In this document: piece by piece, positions 17,673 through 26,490 of the stretch
Numbering within the stretch: position 1 is the stretch's first letter
Layout of the letters: the number at the start of each line of letters is the position of its first letter
Source: Aphodosoma sp045658305
GTDB lineage: Bacteria; Bacteroidota; Bacteroidia; Bacteroidales; Paludibacteraceae
Assembly (NCBI GenBank): GCA_045658305.1
Contig: JAZOUT010000139.1
Span: 1-45,192, forward strand
Reading direction: 5' to 3'
Length of the DNA: 45,192 bases
The notes under the pieces: model-generated
Told to the model about the DNA's origin: nothing
Seen by the model: the letters and a program-made list of their open reading frames with translations, nothing else
Databases searched by the model: none
Made by a program: the position numbers and the translations under genes

Positions 17673-18902
17673 ATGAAAAAATTATTATTTTTTGTTCTTG
17701 CTGCAATTGTTTTGGCAGCTTGTAACGGAGAAAAAGGTCCTAAAGGTGCTTTAGAATCTGCTTCTTTGTCAAAAGAAAATCTTGAAATGAGTGAGGGTCA
17801 AGAAGTACGTTTGACAGTTAATCCAACTCCTGCAGATGCTGAATTTACTGTTAAAAAATGGTCTTCTGATAATGAGATGGTTGCTGCTGTAGCTGAAAAT
17901 GGTACTGTAACAGCTAATTCAGTTGGTACTGCTGTTATTTCTGCTGAAATTGAAGGTAATGGTAAAACTATCGTTGCTAAATGTAATGTTACTGTTAAAT
18001 CTATTTTGGATGCTACTATTTTTGACCGTGCTGCTATCTTTGGATTAGATGATAAAAATCTATACGATGTAACTTCTAAAACAGCAAATGGTGAAGATAC
18101 TACTTATAAAGCTGCTACTGCTCAATACAGATTGTTGCCTTCAACTATGTATATCGATGGTGATGGCTACATGGCTGGTGATGGTGGTTATATCTTCCTT
18201 ATGGAAACTTCTTTCTTGTTAGGTATGACTGAAAGTGGCGAAGTTAACTCTTTGATTTGTTTGGCTGATTACCATATGGTTGACAATTGCCTTCGTGAAG
18301 ATGGTCGCCGTATTCCTTTCACTTTCCAAGCTGCTAAATTTGATAAAGATGTGTATGAAGAATATTATACTCTTGCTCTTCTTGCTGCTGGTGGTCAAGG
18401 TGAAAAACCAGATCCTGAAATGTATAATTACTATCGTGAAGATGACTCTTATTTCCTCCGTGGTTTCGTTTCTCAAAATGGTTTAGCTTATCTTGATGCT
18501 GGTTTTGCTGCTCTTGGTAATTCTGAAGGTATTGTTGATATTTATTTCCACCCAGAAAATGAAAAATGGCAAGCTCCTATTTATTATGATTTTGATGCTA
18601 AAGTATTTAATAATCCTGGTAACTATGGTTTAGCTATTGGTGAAAAACAAGATGAAGAAACTGGTGAAACAATCTATGTTTACTTAGATGAAAATAAAGA
18701 TAATAAATTTGATATGGCTGAGTTGGCAGATTATCGTTTTACTGGTGGCGAACCTGCTAAAGAAGAAGCTCCTGCTGCTGTTGAATTCGTTGAAACTTCA
18801 TTTGGTAAAATTGGTGCAGTTCCAGCTAAAGTGGCTTATAAAGAAATCGCTATCAACAGAGCTCTTCACGTGGCTTTGTGCGTAAAAACTAATGTTAAAT
18901 AA
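17673..18902 (+). CDS. Lipoprotein with bacterial Ig-like (group 2) domain
   Basis: 409 residues. Lipobox LAAC with Cys17. Residues about 30-112 form an Ig-like group 2 domain: SASLSKENLEMSEGQEVRLTV, then KKWSSDNEMVAAVAENGTVTAN, then GTAVISAEIEG. The rest (about 115-409) matches no family I recognise. It is rich in Gly, Asp and Tyr and contains YIDGDGYMAGDGGYIFLM and TIYVYLDENKDNKFDMAELADYRF, the latter resembling a calcium-binding Asp-rich loop. As third gene of the susCD operon (30 nt spacer, terminator right after), it most likely is an accessory surface ligand-binding lipoprotein of the SusE/SusF type in role, though not recognisably in sequence. Confidence 0.85.
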   Translation: MKKLLFFVLAAIVLAACNGEKGPKGALESASLSKENLEMSEGQEVRLTVNPTPADAEFTVKKWSSDNEMVAAVAENGTVTANSVGTAVISAEIEGNGKTIVAKCNVTVKSILDATIFDRAAIFGLDDKNLYDVTSKTANGEDTTYKAATAQYRLLPSTMYIDGDGYMAGDGGYIFLMETSFLLGMTESGEVNSLICLADYHMVDNCLREDGRRIPFTFQAAKFDKDVYEEYYTLALLAAGGQGEKPDPEMYNYYREDDSYFLRGFVSQNGLAYLDAGFAALGNSEGIVDIYFHPENEKWQAPIYYDFDAKVFNNPGNYGLAIGEKQDEETGETIYVYLDENKDNKFDMAELADYRFTGGEPAKEEAPAAVEFVETSFGKIGAVPAKVAYKEIAINRALHVALCVKTNVK

Positions 18903-18926
18903 TATTAGTTACACTTATATCTAAAG

Positions 18927-18953
18927 AAAGAGGATGCATTTTGTATCCTCTTT
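18927..18953 (+). terminator. Terminator of the susCD operon
   Basis: 9 bp stem AAAGAGGAT / ATCCTCTTT with a 9 nt loop, followed by a run of Ts. Located 25 nt after the lipoprotein stop codon. Confidence 0.85.
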
Positions 18954-19089
18954 TTTTTATAAACATTCTTGAAGGTATGGTTATCCTATGAAGAGATATA
19001 TTATTGCTTAGGTAAAAGGAAAAAGAAATGTGCTAAATAGTAACTACATTTTTTCTTTTGTAAATTTTGATGCGATTGTTTTGCTTTTT

Positions 19090-19121
19090 TTTGGATGTTT
19101 GAAAAAAAATATGTATCTTTG
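19090..19121 (+). promoter_or_regulatory. Promoter of the first M6 peptidase
   Basis: TTTG at 19090-19093 and TATCTTTG at 19114-19121, 20 nt apart. Predicted leader is about 23 nt. Confidence 0.8.
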
Positions 19122-19150
19122 CACTCCATAACAAACTTAATCTAACATTT

Positions 19151-22030
19151 ATGAAACGTATTTTTTTACTCCTATTTTCTTTGTGTATTTCTTTGGGGTC
19201 AGTTTTTGCTGTCAAAGCTTATCCTGGATTAATTACTAAAACTCAATCTGATGGCTCTGTGATTAGTTTCTATATTCACGGAGATGAAAATTTTAGTTAT
19301 GTAACATCATCTGATGGGTATTTGTTGATTGATAACAATGGTGTGTTTGAATATGCACAAATTGATTATAATTTTTCGCTTAAATCTCTTGGTGTTAAGG
19401 CTAATGATTTAAGTGCTCGTACTGAGGCTGAGCAATTATTTTTGCTTAATATTCCTAAGGCTTCTGACTTGATGGCTAATTTGGAATATCAAAAGTATCG
19501 TTCTGAACAAATGAGAAGAGTTGCTCCTATTAAACGTGTGAGTTCAACTTTCCCATTGACAGGCAGTCCAAAAAGTTTGGTTATTCTTGCTAACTTTACA
19601 GATGTGAAATTCACTTCTCCTACGGCCAAAGAGGATTATACTCGCTTGTTAAATGAAACTAATTATTCTGAAAATGGAGCAACAAGTTCTGCTCGTGAGT
19701 ATTTTAGAACATCATCAAATGGTGTTTTTGAACCTAATTTTGTTGTCGTGGGCCCTTATGATTTGCCTCATGATTACAAGTATTATGGTGAAGAAAAAGA
19801 TGGTAACCATGATAGGGCTGCTGGTCAAATGATTGTAGATGCTTGTAATGCTGCCGATGTTGATATCGATTTTACTGAGTTTGATACAGATGGTGATGGT
19901 AAACTTGATAATGTCTTTGTTTATTATGCAGGTCATAATCAGGCAGAAGGTGCATCTGCTAATACTATTTGGCCTCATCGTTCATATATTTCATCTAAAA
20001 TTTTGTGTGACGGAGTGAGATTGTATGACTATGCTTGTACATCTGAGTTTAGAGGTGCAGATGGAGAGGAAATGTGTGGTATTGGTACATTCTGCCATGA
20101 GTTTGGTCACGTTTTAGGTTTGCCTGACTTATATATTACAGATTATGAGTCAAATCATAATACACCAGGTAGATGGGATATTATGGACCAAGGTTCGTAT
20201 AATAATAAAGGACGAACTCCTCCTACTTATTCTTCTTATTCTCGTTTCTTTTTAGGGTGGTTGAAACCTATTCAAATAACAGGAGGGTCATATACTTTAA
20301 ACCCTTTGATTGAATCAAATGAGGCTTATTTATTTGCTGTGGAAGATCATAATCTTAATGGAAAAAGTCCAGATCCTGTTGAGTTCTTTATGATTGAAAA
20401 TAGGCAACGTGTAGGTATTGATGAGTTGGGGGTTCCTGCTACTGGTATGCTTGTGACTCATATTTATTACAATGAAGGAACTTGGAATAATAATAAGCCT
20501 AATAATGATCCTGATAAGCAAGGTGTTCAAATTTATTGTGCCGCAGGTACAACATCTACTCCTTCTTCAAATACTTATCCAGGCTCAAAAAATGTGACAT
20601 CTTGTTTCTTTACAATGCGTGATGGTACAGAGGCTCCAAAACCATTGTCTAATATACAAGAAAATAACCGTGTTATAACTTTTGTTTATCCACTTGGCGA
20701 AGGTTATCCTACTATTGGTGTTAAACAACCATTGGAAGATTTCTTTGTTAATTATGGAGAAGAAATAGAAACTCGTGTTTTTGAATTTATTGGTTCCAAC
20801 ATTACTGAAGATGTACGTATATATTTCCAAGACGGACGTCATTTCAGATTGAAAGATTGTAATGGCACTGCTACTACTTATACTAATTCAATATATTGTA
20901 AACCTAATCTTGCAGATTCAACTTTCTATGCAAAAGTAGAAATTAAATTTGACCCTAAAGTTTGTTCTTATAGCGAATATTTGACTGATAGATTGATGAT
21001 CTCTTCTGGAACTTATTCTAATCAGTATAACGTTAAGGGTAGAGCGCAACGCCCAATAAAGGTAGTCCCTCCTGTGGCTTATGAAGTTAAAGAGGTTTCG
21101 CCTTATGCATTTACTGCTAATTGGTCTGCTGTTGAAGATGCAACGGAATATTATTTGTCTGTTTATTCTATCGAAAAAGTAGAGTCTTCTGATGTTGAAG
21201 AGTTCTCTACATTCGATAAGCCAGATAATGCTACAGGTTGTACTTCTAACTTCAAAACAGTTTCTAAATCAAACTATAAGTCATCTCCTCAGGCAGTCTA
21301 TTTTACAACAGCCCTCGATACTGTATGGTCTAAAAAATATTTTATGCCTGTAACTAAATTATCTTTCTGGTTGAATGCAACTAACTCCGTTGGTACATTC
21401 TTCATCGAAGGTAAACAAGATAATCAGTGGAAAGTTATTTTCGAAGAAAAAGTTACATCAACAACTCGTTCTAAAACATTCAATGTAGATTTGGATACTT
21501 TGAAAATGCAAGAATTTAAAATCTACTACGAAACAACATCTAAGAATGGTGGTTTGGCGTTTGATGACTTTACTGCATATTTCCCTGAAAAGATCAATTA
21601 TGTTTATGAAGATTATACTTTGATCGATACAACATTTAGAGTGGCCGGTTTATTGCCAGATTTCCTTTATAGCTATAAAGTGAAAGCTTCAGATAAAGAT
21701 TTGGAAAAAGATCCTCCTCGTTATAATAATGTAACTGAATATTCTAATGTTATTGATGTGAAAACTCTTGCAGGTGCTTCTGCTGAAGATAAAACTTTAA
21801 CTATCGTTAGAGATGTTAATGGCTACAGAGTATTTGTGCCAGACTACAATCCTGATTGCTCTTTGATGATTTTTGCTATCGATGGCACTTTGGTTTGCGA
21901 AGTAACATCTGCGTCTGATGAATTTGTAGTTCCTCAATTGCCTAATGCAAATGTTTACATATTAAAGTATGTCGAAAACGGAACATTGAAGAAAAAAGCA
22001 AAAGTAGCAAAATTATATTACAACTTATAA
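19151..22030 (+). CDS. Secreted M6-family metallopeptidase with T9SS-like tail (paralogue 1)
   Basis: 959 residues. The signal peptide is MKRIFLLLFSLCISLGSVFA. Residues about 22-130 form the N-terminal pro-region usual in these enzymes (AYPGLITKTQSDG). The M6 catalytic domain (about 138-500) contains the zinc motif HEFGHVLGLPD (His316, Glu317, His320, Asp326) and a calcium-type loop DTDGDGKLDN (245-254). It also has the downstream GRWDIMDQGSYNNKGRTPP with the Met-turn. Beta-sandwich regions follow (about 540-880, including YEVKEVSPYAFTANWSAVEDATEYYLSVY, fibronectin-III-like). The last 75 residues look like a T9SS sorting domain (LMIFAIDGTLVCEV, then ANVYILKYVENG). All catalytic residues are present. 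It is expected to be exported to the surface and degrade proteins. Own promoter and terminator. Confidence 0.94.
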   Translation: MKRIFLLLFSLCISLGSVFAVKAYPGLITKTQSDGSVISFYIHGDENFSYVTSSDGYLLIDNNGVFEYAQIDYNFSLKSLGVKANDLSARTEAEQLFLLNIPKASDLMANLEYQKYRSEQMRRVAPIKRVSSTFPLTGSPKSLVILANFTDVKFTSPTAKEDYTRLLNETNYSENGATSSAREYFRTSSNGVFEPNFVVVGPYDLPHDYKYYGEEKDGNHDRAAGQMIVDACNAADVDIDFTEFDTDGDGKLDNVFVYYAGHNQAEGASANTIWPHRSYISSKILCDGVRLYDYACTSEFRGADGEEMCGIGTFCHEFGHVLGLPDLYITDYESNHNTPGRWDIMDQGSYNNKGRTPPTYSSYSRFFLGWLKPIQITGGSYTLNPLIESNEAYLFAVEDHNLNGKSPDPVEFFMIENRQRVGIDELGVPATGMLVTHIYYNEGTWNNNKPNNDPDKQGVQIYCAAGTTSTPSSNTYPGSKNVTSCFFTMRDGTEAPKPLSNIQENNRVITFVYPLGEGYPTIGVKQPLEDFFVNYGEEIETRVFEFIGSNITEDVRIYFQDGRHFRLKDCNGTATTYTNSIYCKPNLADSTFYAKVEIKFDPKVCSYSEYLTDRLMISSGTYSNQYNVKGRAQRPIKVVPPVAYEVKEVSPYAFTANWSAVEDATEYYLSVYSIEKVESSDVEEFSTFDKPDNATGCTSNFKTVSKSNYKSSPQAVYFTTALDTVWSKKYFMPVTKLSFWLNATNSVGTFFIEGKQDNQWKVIFEEKVTSTTRSKTFNVDLDTLKMQEFKIYYETTSKNGGLAFDDFTAYFPEKINYVYEDYTLIDTTFRVAGLLPDFLYSYKVKASDKDLEKDPPRYNNVTEYSNVIDVKTLAGASAEDKTLTIVRDVNGYRVFVPDYNPDCSLMIFAIDGTLVCEVTSASDEFVVPQLPNANVYILKYVENGTLKKKAKVAKLYYNL

Positions 22031-22036
22031 TCTCCC

Positions 22037-22070
22037 CTAAAAGAGTCACAATCACTTGTGACTCTTTTAG
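22037..22070 (+). terminator. Terminator of the first M6 gene
   Basis: Perfect 15 bp stem CTAAAAGAGTCACAA / TTGTGACTCTTTTAG with a 4 nt loop, followed by seven Ts. Confidence 0.93.
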
Positions 22071-22121
22071 TTTTTTTATACTGCAATTAAAAGTCCGAAA
22101 GAAAATCAAAATGTTTTTGAT

Positions 22122-22169
22122 TTGCGAACTTGCGAACTTGCGAAGTTGCAAACTTTCAAACTTTCAATT
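22122..22169. repeat. Octamer tandem array, 6 units
   Basis: Units TTGCGAAC, TTGCGAAC, TTGCGAAG, TTGCAAAC, TTTCAAAC and TTTCAATT: a tandem array drifting progressively from one end to the other. Confidence 0.85.
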
Positions 22170-22172
22170 TTT

Positions 22173-22238
22173 GCGATAAGCGAGAGCAATTGAGTTTACT
22201 CAAATTGCCGAGCATAGCAAAAATCTTGAGCGGAGCGA
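22173..22238 (+). repeat. GCGATAAGCGAG-type dispersed repeat, copy 1
   Basis: 66 bp. Begins GCGATAAGCGAGAG, has GCCGAG in the middle (22207), and ends CAAAAATC...GAGCGGAGCGA. The same landmarks occur in the same order and nearly the same spacing at 44208-44275. An internal hairpin CAATTGAGT / ACTCAAATTG is present in this copy only. Confidence 0.75.
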
Positions 22239-22247
22239 AAAATTTTT

Positions 22248-22289
22248 AATTCCTAATTCCTAATTCCTAATTCTCAATTCTCAATTCTC
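22248..22289. repeat. Heptamer tandem array, 6 units
   Basis: AATTCCT three times, then AATTCTC three times. The second unit type is the one found inside rsmI. Confidence 0.88.
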
Positions 22290-22302
22290 ACCTCTCCTCT
22301 CA

Positions 22303-22409
22303 AATACCCACTTTCATTGTGTATTTTTTCTTCCTTACCCAACAGCAAGGTGCAAGCAAACTGCAAGCAAGAAAACCGCCATTTTTTATACACACTCTCA
22401 TTGTGTATT
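22303..22409 (+). repeat. Palindrome-bounded intergenic repeat, copy C
   Basis: 107 bp. The ends at 22303-22325 and 22387-22409 match the AATACACA-N7-TGTGTATT pattern with one or two changes and are here in direct orientation (20 of 23 identical). The interior keeps CTTACCC and CTGCAAGCAA but is otherwise divergent. Confidence 0.75.
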
Positions 22410-22441
22410 TTTTCTTTTTGAGAAAAATTATATATTGTTTA

Positions 22442-22473
22442 TTTGTAAGATATAATATTTTTTATTATCTTTG
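22442..22473 (+). promoter_or_regulatory. Promoter of the second M6 peptidase
   Basis: TTTG at 22442-22445 and TATCTTTG at 22466-22473, 20 nt apart. Transcription would start near 22480, which excludes the upstream in-frame ATG at 22319 and fixes the start at 22520. Confidence 0.8.
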
Positions 22474-22519
22474 CAACTTGAAAAAATTGTATTTCATTAA
22501 AATTAAAAAATTCTTGTTT

Positions 22520-25417
22520 ATGAAAAAATTATTTTTGGCTTTCGTTGTCTCATTCTTGAGCATTGTCTCTATTTATGCCGTGCCAGCTTATCCTGGTTTG
22601 ATAACAACAACTCAGCCTGATGGTACAACTATTAGTTACTATTTACGTGGCGATGAAAGCTTTTCATTTAAAATGTCAGAAGATGGATATCTTTTGGCTT
22701 TGAATGTTGGTGGCGTGTTTGAGTATGCAGATTTTCGTGATAATTGTATTATCCCTTTAGGGATTAAGGCTTTTGATGTTAATGAACGTACTGAAGAAGA
22801 AGTTAATTTCTTGAGGAAAGCTGTAAAAGTTTCTGATATTCAAATGCAATTAGAAGAAACTATTAATATTAGAAAACAACAAAGACGTGAACGCAATGTC
22901 CAACGTGCAATTAAATATCCGACACAAGGTTCTCCTAAAAGTCTTGTTATATTAGTGAATTTTAAAGATGTTAAATTTTTGAAAGAAACAGCTAATGTTG
23001 ATTTTACTAATATGTTAAATCAAGATGGCTATGCTGAAAATAAAGCTACAAGTTCTGCACGTGAGTATTTTAGAACATCATCATTTGGTCAATTTGATCC
23101 TAATTTTGTTGTTGTTGGACCTTATGATTTGCCTGAAAATGTAGCTTATTATGGTACTAATAGTAGGGGGACAGATGGAAATGATGAGCATGCAGATTCT
23201 ATGATTGTACATGCATGTAGATTGGCTGATGAAGCTGGTCTTGATTTTACAGAGTTTGACACCGATGGTAACGGCTATTTAGATAATGTATTTGTTTATT
23301 ATGCGGGTCATAATGAAGCCGAAGGTGCTGGAGAAGAAAGAATATGGCCTCATAGAGGTGGGGTATATTCAAAAACACGTTTTGATAATATACGATTGAA
23401 TGGTTATGCTTGTACTTCTGAATTAAGAGGTAATAAAGGAACTGAACAATGTGGAATTGGTACGTTTTGCCATGAGTTTGGGCATGTAATTGATTTGCCT
23501 GACTTTTATGTAACGGATTACTCGCATAATGAGCCAACACTTTCTAAATGGGATGTAATGGATAGAGGTCCATATAATAATGAAGGTCGTACTCCTCCTA
23601 CTTATTCTGCTTATGAAAGATTTTTTTGTGGTTGGATGGTACCAGAGCCAATAGACTCTTTAGGTTTGTATAATTTGGAACCATTGATTACTTCAAATAA
23701 AGCTTATATTTTATCAAAGACACAGCATAACTTGGATGGATATAGTCCAGATCCTGTAGAGTTTTTCTTACTTGAAAACCGTCAAAAGATTGGAATTGAT
23801 TCATTAGGTGTTCCTGGTGAAGATTTGTTAATTACTCATGTTATTTACGATAAATCATTGTGGAATAGAAATATACCTAATAATGATCCTAATGATATGC
23901 GTGTGCATATTGAATGTGCGGCAGGTACAACTGCAGAACCTAAGCGCAATACATTTCCAGGTGGAGATAATATTTTTGATTTTAAATTTGTTTTTAGAGA
24001 TGGTGAAGTTTGGGATGTGGCTTTGTCTGCTATACAAGAAAGTCATAGAAATGTATCATTTTTATATGGGGAAACAGAGAATACTCCTTTTATATCTTTT
24101 GAAAATTCGTTGTCAGATTTTTATACAATTGCAAATAAAAAACAGTATAAAGATTTGAATGTATCTGTTCGTAATATTGAAGGTGAAGTGAAATTTTCAT
24201 TTGAGAATACAAATTATTATTTGGTGTCTCAGCGTTTAGAAGATGGATCTTTTACTACTCCAAAAGAAGAACTTGTTCTAAATGTTCCGTCAAAGGATGA
24301 GCATCTATTGAATATTGCGGTTGTTTTTAATCCTCGTAATATGTCTTCAAATGATGATTTCTTTGAATCTCGAATTTTGGCAGGAAGTGATAACTTTATT
24401 ACAGCATTGCCAATTAAAGGTAAGTCAAGACGTTCGCCTAAAGCTACTATTCCAACGGCTTTTGAGGCTAAAAATGTTACAGATGAGTCATTTGTTGCTA
24501 ATTGGTCTTATGACGAATATGCTACAAGTTATTATTTGTCGGTTTATACTAAAAATTCTACTCCATCTGAGGAATTAGAAGAATTTGATGACTTTACTGA
24601 TGCTAATAATCCTAAAGGTTGGTACTATAATTTTCTTTCTGTTGATAGATTCCATTATGGTTCTTCTCCTCTGTCTGTCGATTTTGCAACTAAAGGAGAT
24701 ACTTTGTGGACTAAAGATTATTTGTTGCCTGTAACTTCTTTCGATTTCTGGGTCAGAAGCAAGAACGAGACATCGGGTGAAATTGTTGTGGATGGTTTTA
24801 TTGATAGTGTTTGGACTAATGTTCTTACTCAATCATTTGATGCTCAAACTGTAAATCAAACTATAACAGGTACTGTTTCTGCTGAATGTTATAAATTTCG
24901 TATCTATGTTAATTTTGATGAGGGAGAAGGTAGTTTGTTGTTCGATGATTTTAATGCTAAGTTCGATTACACTGCAGATTATATCTTGCAAGATGAAGAA
25001 TTATTTCAGGCAGAAGATATGGAAAATAAGAAAATTATCAGAGATTACAATTCTAAAAAGAATTACTATTATAGAGTAAGAGCTACAGATAAGCAGCTCA
25101 AAGATGCAGAAGGTCGATTTGAGAATATTACAGAATATTCAAATGAAATTTGTGTAGGTGATAATAAAAATAAAAACAAAAAAGTTGAGCCTTTGAATAT
25201 TGCATTTGTTGATGGTTATTTTGTGGTTACTCTTAAAGAACTCAAGCCTGATTATGTGATATATGTATATACTGCTGATGGTCGTCTTGTTGAAGAGATT
25301 GAGCCAACAAGTAAAAAGGTTGTCTTACCTCGTTTGGAGGCTAATATGTATGTTGTTAAATATTCAGAAAAGGGTAAGATTAGACGAAATGATCAAGTGG
25401 GTAAAATATTTTATTAA
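22520..25417 (+). CDS. Secreted M6-family metallopeptidase with T9SS-like tail (paralogue 2)
   Basis: 965 residues, with the same architecture as the preceding gene. The signal peptide is MKKLFLAFVVSFLSIVSIYA, followed by the pro-region AYPGLITTTQPDG. The zinc motif is HEFGHVIDLPD (His318, His322, Asp328), the calcium-type loop is DTDGNGYLDN, and KWDVMDRGPYNNEGRTPPTYS carries the Met-turn. It has a fibronectin-like region and a C-terminal sorting-type domain (IYVYTADGRLVEEI, then ANMYVVKYSEKG). Closely similar to paralogue 1 through the catalytic domain and more divergent afterwards, so a local duplication is the simplest explanation. It is intact and has its own promoter and terminator, so both copies are probably expressed. 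Confidence 0.94.
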   Translation: MKKLFLAFVVSFLSIVSIYAVPAYPGLITTTQPDGTTISYYLRGDESFSFKMSEDGYLLALNVGGVFEYADFRDNCIIPLGIKAFDVNERTEEEVNFLRKAVKVSDIQMQLEETINIRKQQRRERNVQRAIKYPTQGSPKSLVILVNFKDVKFLKETANVDFTNMLNQDGYAENKATSSAREYFRTSSFGQFDPNFVVVGPYDLPENVAYYGTNSRGTDGNDEHADSMIVHACRLADEAGLDFTEFDTDGNGYLDNVFVYYAGHNEAEGAGEERIWPHRGGVYSKTRFDNIRLNGYACTSELRGNKGTEQCGIGTFCHEFGHVIDLPDFYVTDYSHNEPTLSKWDVMDRGPYNNEGRTPPTYSAYERFFCGWMVPEPIDSLGLYNLEPLITSNKAYILSKTQHNLDGYSPDPVEFFLLENRQKIGIDSLGVPGEDLLITHVIYDKSLWNRNIPNNDPNDMRVHIECAAGTTAEPKRNTFPGGDNIFDFKFVFRDGEVWDVALSAIQESHRNVSFLYGETENTPFISFENSLSDFYTIANKKQYKDLNVSVRNIEGEVKFSFENTNYYLVSQRLEDGSFTTPKEELVLNVPSKDEHLLNIAVVFNPRNMSSNDDFFESRILAGSDNFITALPIKGKSRRSPKATIPTAFEAKNVTDESFVANWSYDEYATSYYLSVYTKNSTPSEELEEFDDFTDANNPKGWYYNFLSVDRFHYGSSPLSVDFATKGDTLWTKDYLLPVTSFDFWVRSKNETSGEIVVDGFIDSVWTNVLTQSFDAQTVNQTITGTVSAECYKFRIYVNFDEGEGSLLFDDFNAKFDYTADYILQDEELFQAEDMENKKIIRDYNSKKNYYYRVRATDKQLKDAEGRFENITEYSNEICVGDNKNKNKKVEPLNIAFVDGYFVVTLKELKPDYVIYVYTADGRLVEEIEPTSKKVVLPRLEANMYVVKYSEKGKIRRNDQVGKIFY

Positions 25418-25433
25418 TTATATTTGAATGTAT

Positions 25434-25465
25434 ATAAGGGAACAAGCTAAAGTTTGTTCCCTTAT
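25434..25465 (+). terminator. Terminator of the second M6 gene
   Basis: 12 bp stem ATAAGGGAACAA / TTGTTCCCTTAT with an 8 nt loop, followed by a T-rich stretch. Confidence 0.85.
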
Positions 25466-25522
25466 TTGTTTTTATGGATGAAATAATTTATAATTTATGC
25501 TTTATAATTCATATTTTTTTTA

Positions 25523-25530
25523 TAACTTTG
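25523..25530 (+). promoter_or_regulatory. -7 element upstream of the MBL-fold exonuclease gene
   Basis: TAACTTTG, about 64 nt before the chosen start codon. The -33 side is weak. Confidence 0.45.
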
Positions 25531-25593
25531 TAGATTAAATGATGGGCATTTATTCTCTTGGCTCTTCTTAACTTTAAACTATTAACTTTTATA

Positions 25594-26406
25594 ATGGATA
25601 GATTACGGTTTTTTAGTATGGGAAGTGGTAGTAGTGGCAATTGTTACTACATAGGCACAGCGAGTTACGGTTTCTTGATAGATGCTGGTGTTGCGGTGCG
25701 TACAGTGAAAAGGGAGTTAAAGGAGCATGGTCTTTCGTTTGAAAATATTTGGGGTATATTTATTACTCACGACCATACAGACCATATTAAGGCTGTGGGT
25801 GTGTTGGGTGAGAAGTATCATATTCCTGTTTATGTTACTGCAGAGATGCATAAGGGGATTAATCGTAATTATCGTGTGACAGAGAAATTGGTTTCTGCTC
25901 ATAAATTCTACAAGAAAGGTGATAATATTGTAATTCGCGATTTTACGATTCAGGCGTTTCCTGTGTCGCATGATGCTTCTGATTGTGTTGGGTATTCGTT
26001 TATTTATGGCAATCAACGTTTTGTAATAGCTACTGACCTTGGTTTTATAGGGAAAGAGGCAGCAGACCATATTGTTCGTGCCAATTATTTGGTAATTGAG
26101 GCAAATTATGATGATAATATGTTGAAGAATGGTCCATATCCATATCCATTAAAGCAGAGGGTGCGTTCGCATGTAGGTCATATGTGTAATGAACATACTG
26201 CAAGATTTTTGGCGGACAACCCTAATGATAATTTGTCGCATGTTTTTCTTTGTCATCTTAGTCAAGAGAATAATACACCTGAACTTGCTTTTAAAACGGT
26301 GAATGATGCTTTGATAGAGAGTGGTATTGCTCTTGAATTGTTGCAACCGCTTGAGAGGACTATTCCTTCGCCAATGTATGTTTTTAAGGCATATAAAGAG
26401 GAGTAG
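25594..26406 (+). CDS. MBL-fold metallohydrolase, WalJ/YycJ-type
   Basis: 270 residues. Start at 25594 gives MDRLRFFSMGSGSSGNCYYIG, the standard N-terminus of this family; the in-frame ATG at 25558 is less likely. Metal-binding motif HDHTDH (59-64), third histidine in FPVSHDASDCVGYSF, aspartate in ATDLGFIG, and last histidine in VFLCHLSQENNTPELA. YycJ/WalJ proteins of this length are 5'-3' exonucleases involved in mismatch repair in Gram-positive bacteria; in Bacteroidota the role is inferred. Cytoplasmic. It may head a transcript that continues into the prenyltransferase gene 84 nt downstream. Confidence 0.9.
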   Translation: MDRLRFFSMGSGSSGNCYYIGTASYGFLIDAGVAVRTVKRELKEHGLSFENIWGIFITHDHTDHIKAVGVLGEKYHIPVYVTAEMHKGINRNYRVTEKLVSAHKFYKKGDNIVIRDFTIQAFPVSHDASDCVGYSFIYGNQRFVIATDLGFIGKEAADHIVRANYLVIEANYDDNMLKNGPYPYPLKQRVRSHVGHMCNEHTARFLADNPNDNLSHVFLCHLSQENNTPELAFKTVNDALIESGIALELLQPLERTIPSPMYVFKAYKEE

Positions 26407-26490
26407 TGGATTGTGATTGTTTTTGTGAAAGTAATTTTATTTCAATAGAAAACTTTTTTTATTATTATTTTATTAAACTGTAAATTTGTT

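Larger units (their letters stand above)
22031..22519. other. 490 bp spacer between the two M6 genes, packed with repeats
   Basis: No gene seen. In order it holds a strong terminator (22037-22070), a six-unit octamer array (22122-22169), a GCGATAAGCGAG-type repeat (22173-22238), a six-unit heptamer array (22248-22289), palindrome-bounded repeat copy C (22303-22409), and the promoter of the second M6 gene (22442-22473). Confidence 0.85.

Noticed and set aside
12823..18902. Classical polysaccharide utilization locus
   Set aside because: SusC and SusD are present, but no carbohydrate-active enzyme or typical regulator lies in the window, so the label would overstate the evidence.
22122..22409. 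CRISPR-like array in the M6 spacer
   Set aside because: Repeats are 7-8 bp tandem units without spacers, and no cas gene is present.
22319..22519. N-terminal extension of the second M6 peptidase
   Set aside because: It lies in repeat copy C and upstream of the predicted promoter; the true signal peptide starts at 22520.
26481..26488. TAAATTTG just before the prenyltransferase start as a -7 box
   Set aside because: It would place the transcription start inside the start codon region, and there is no matching -33 element.
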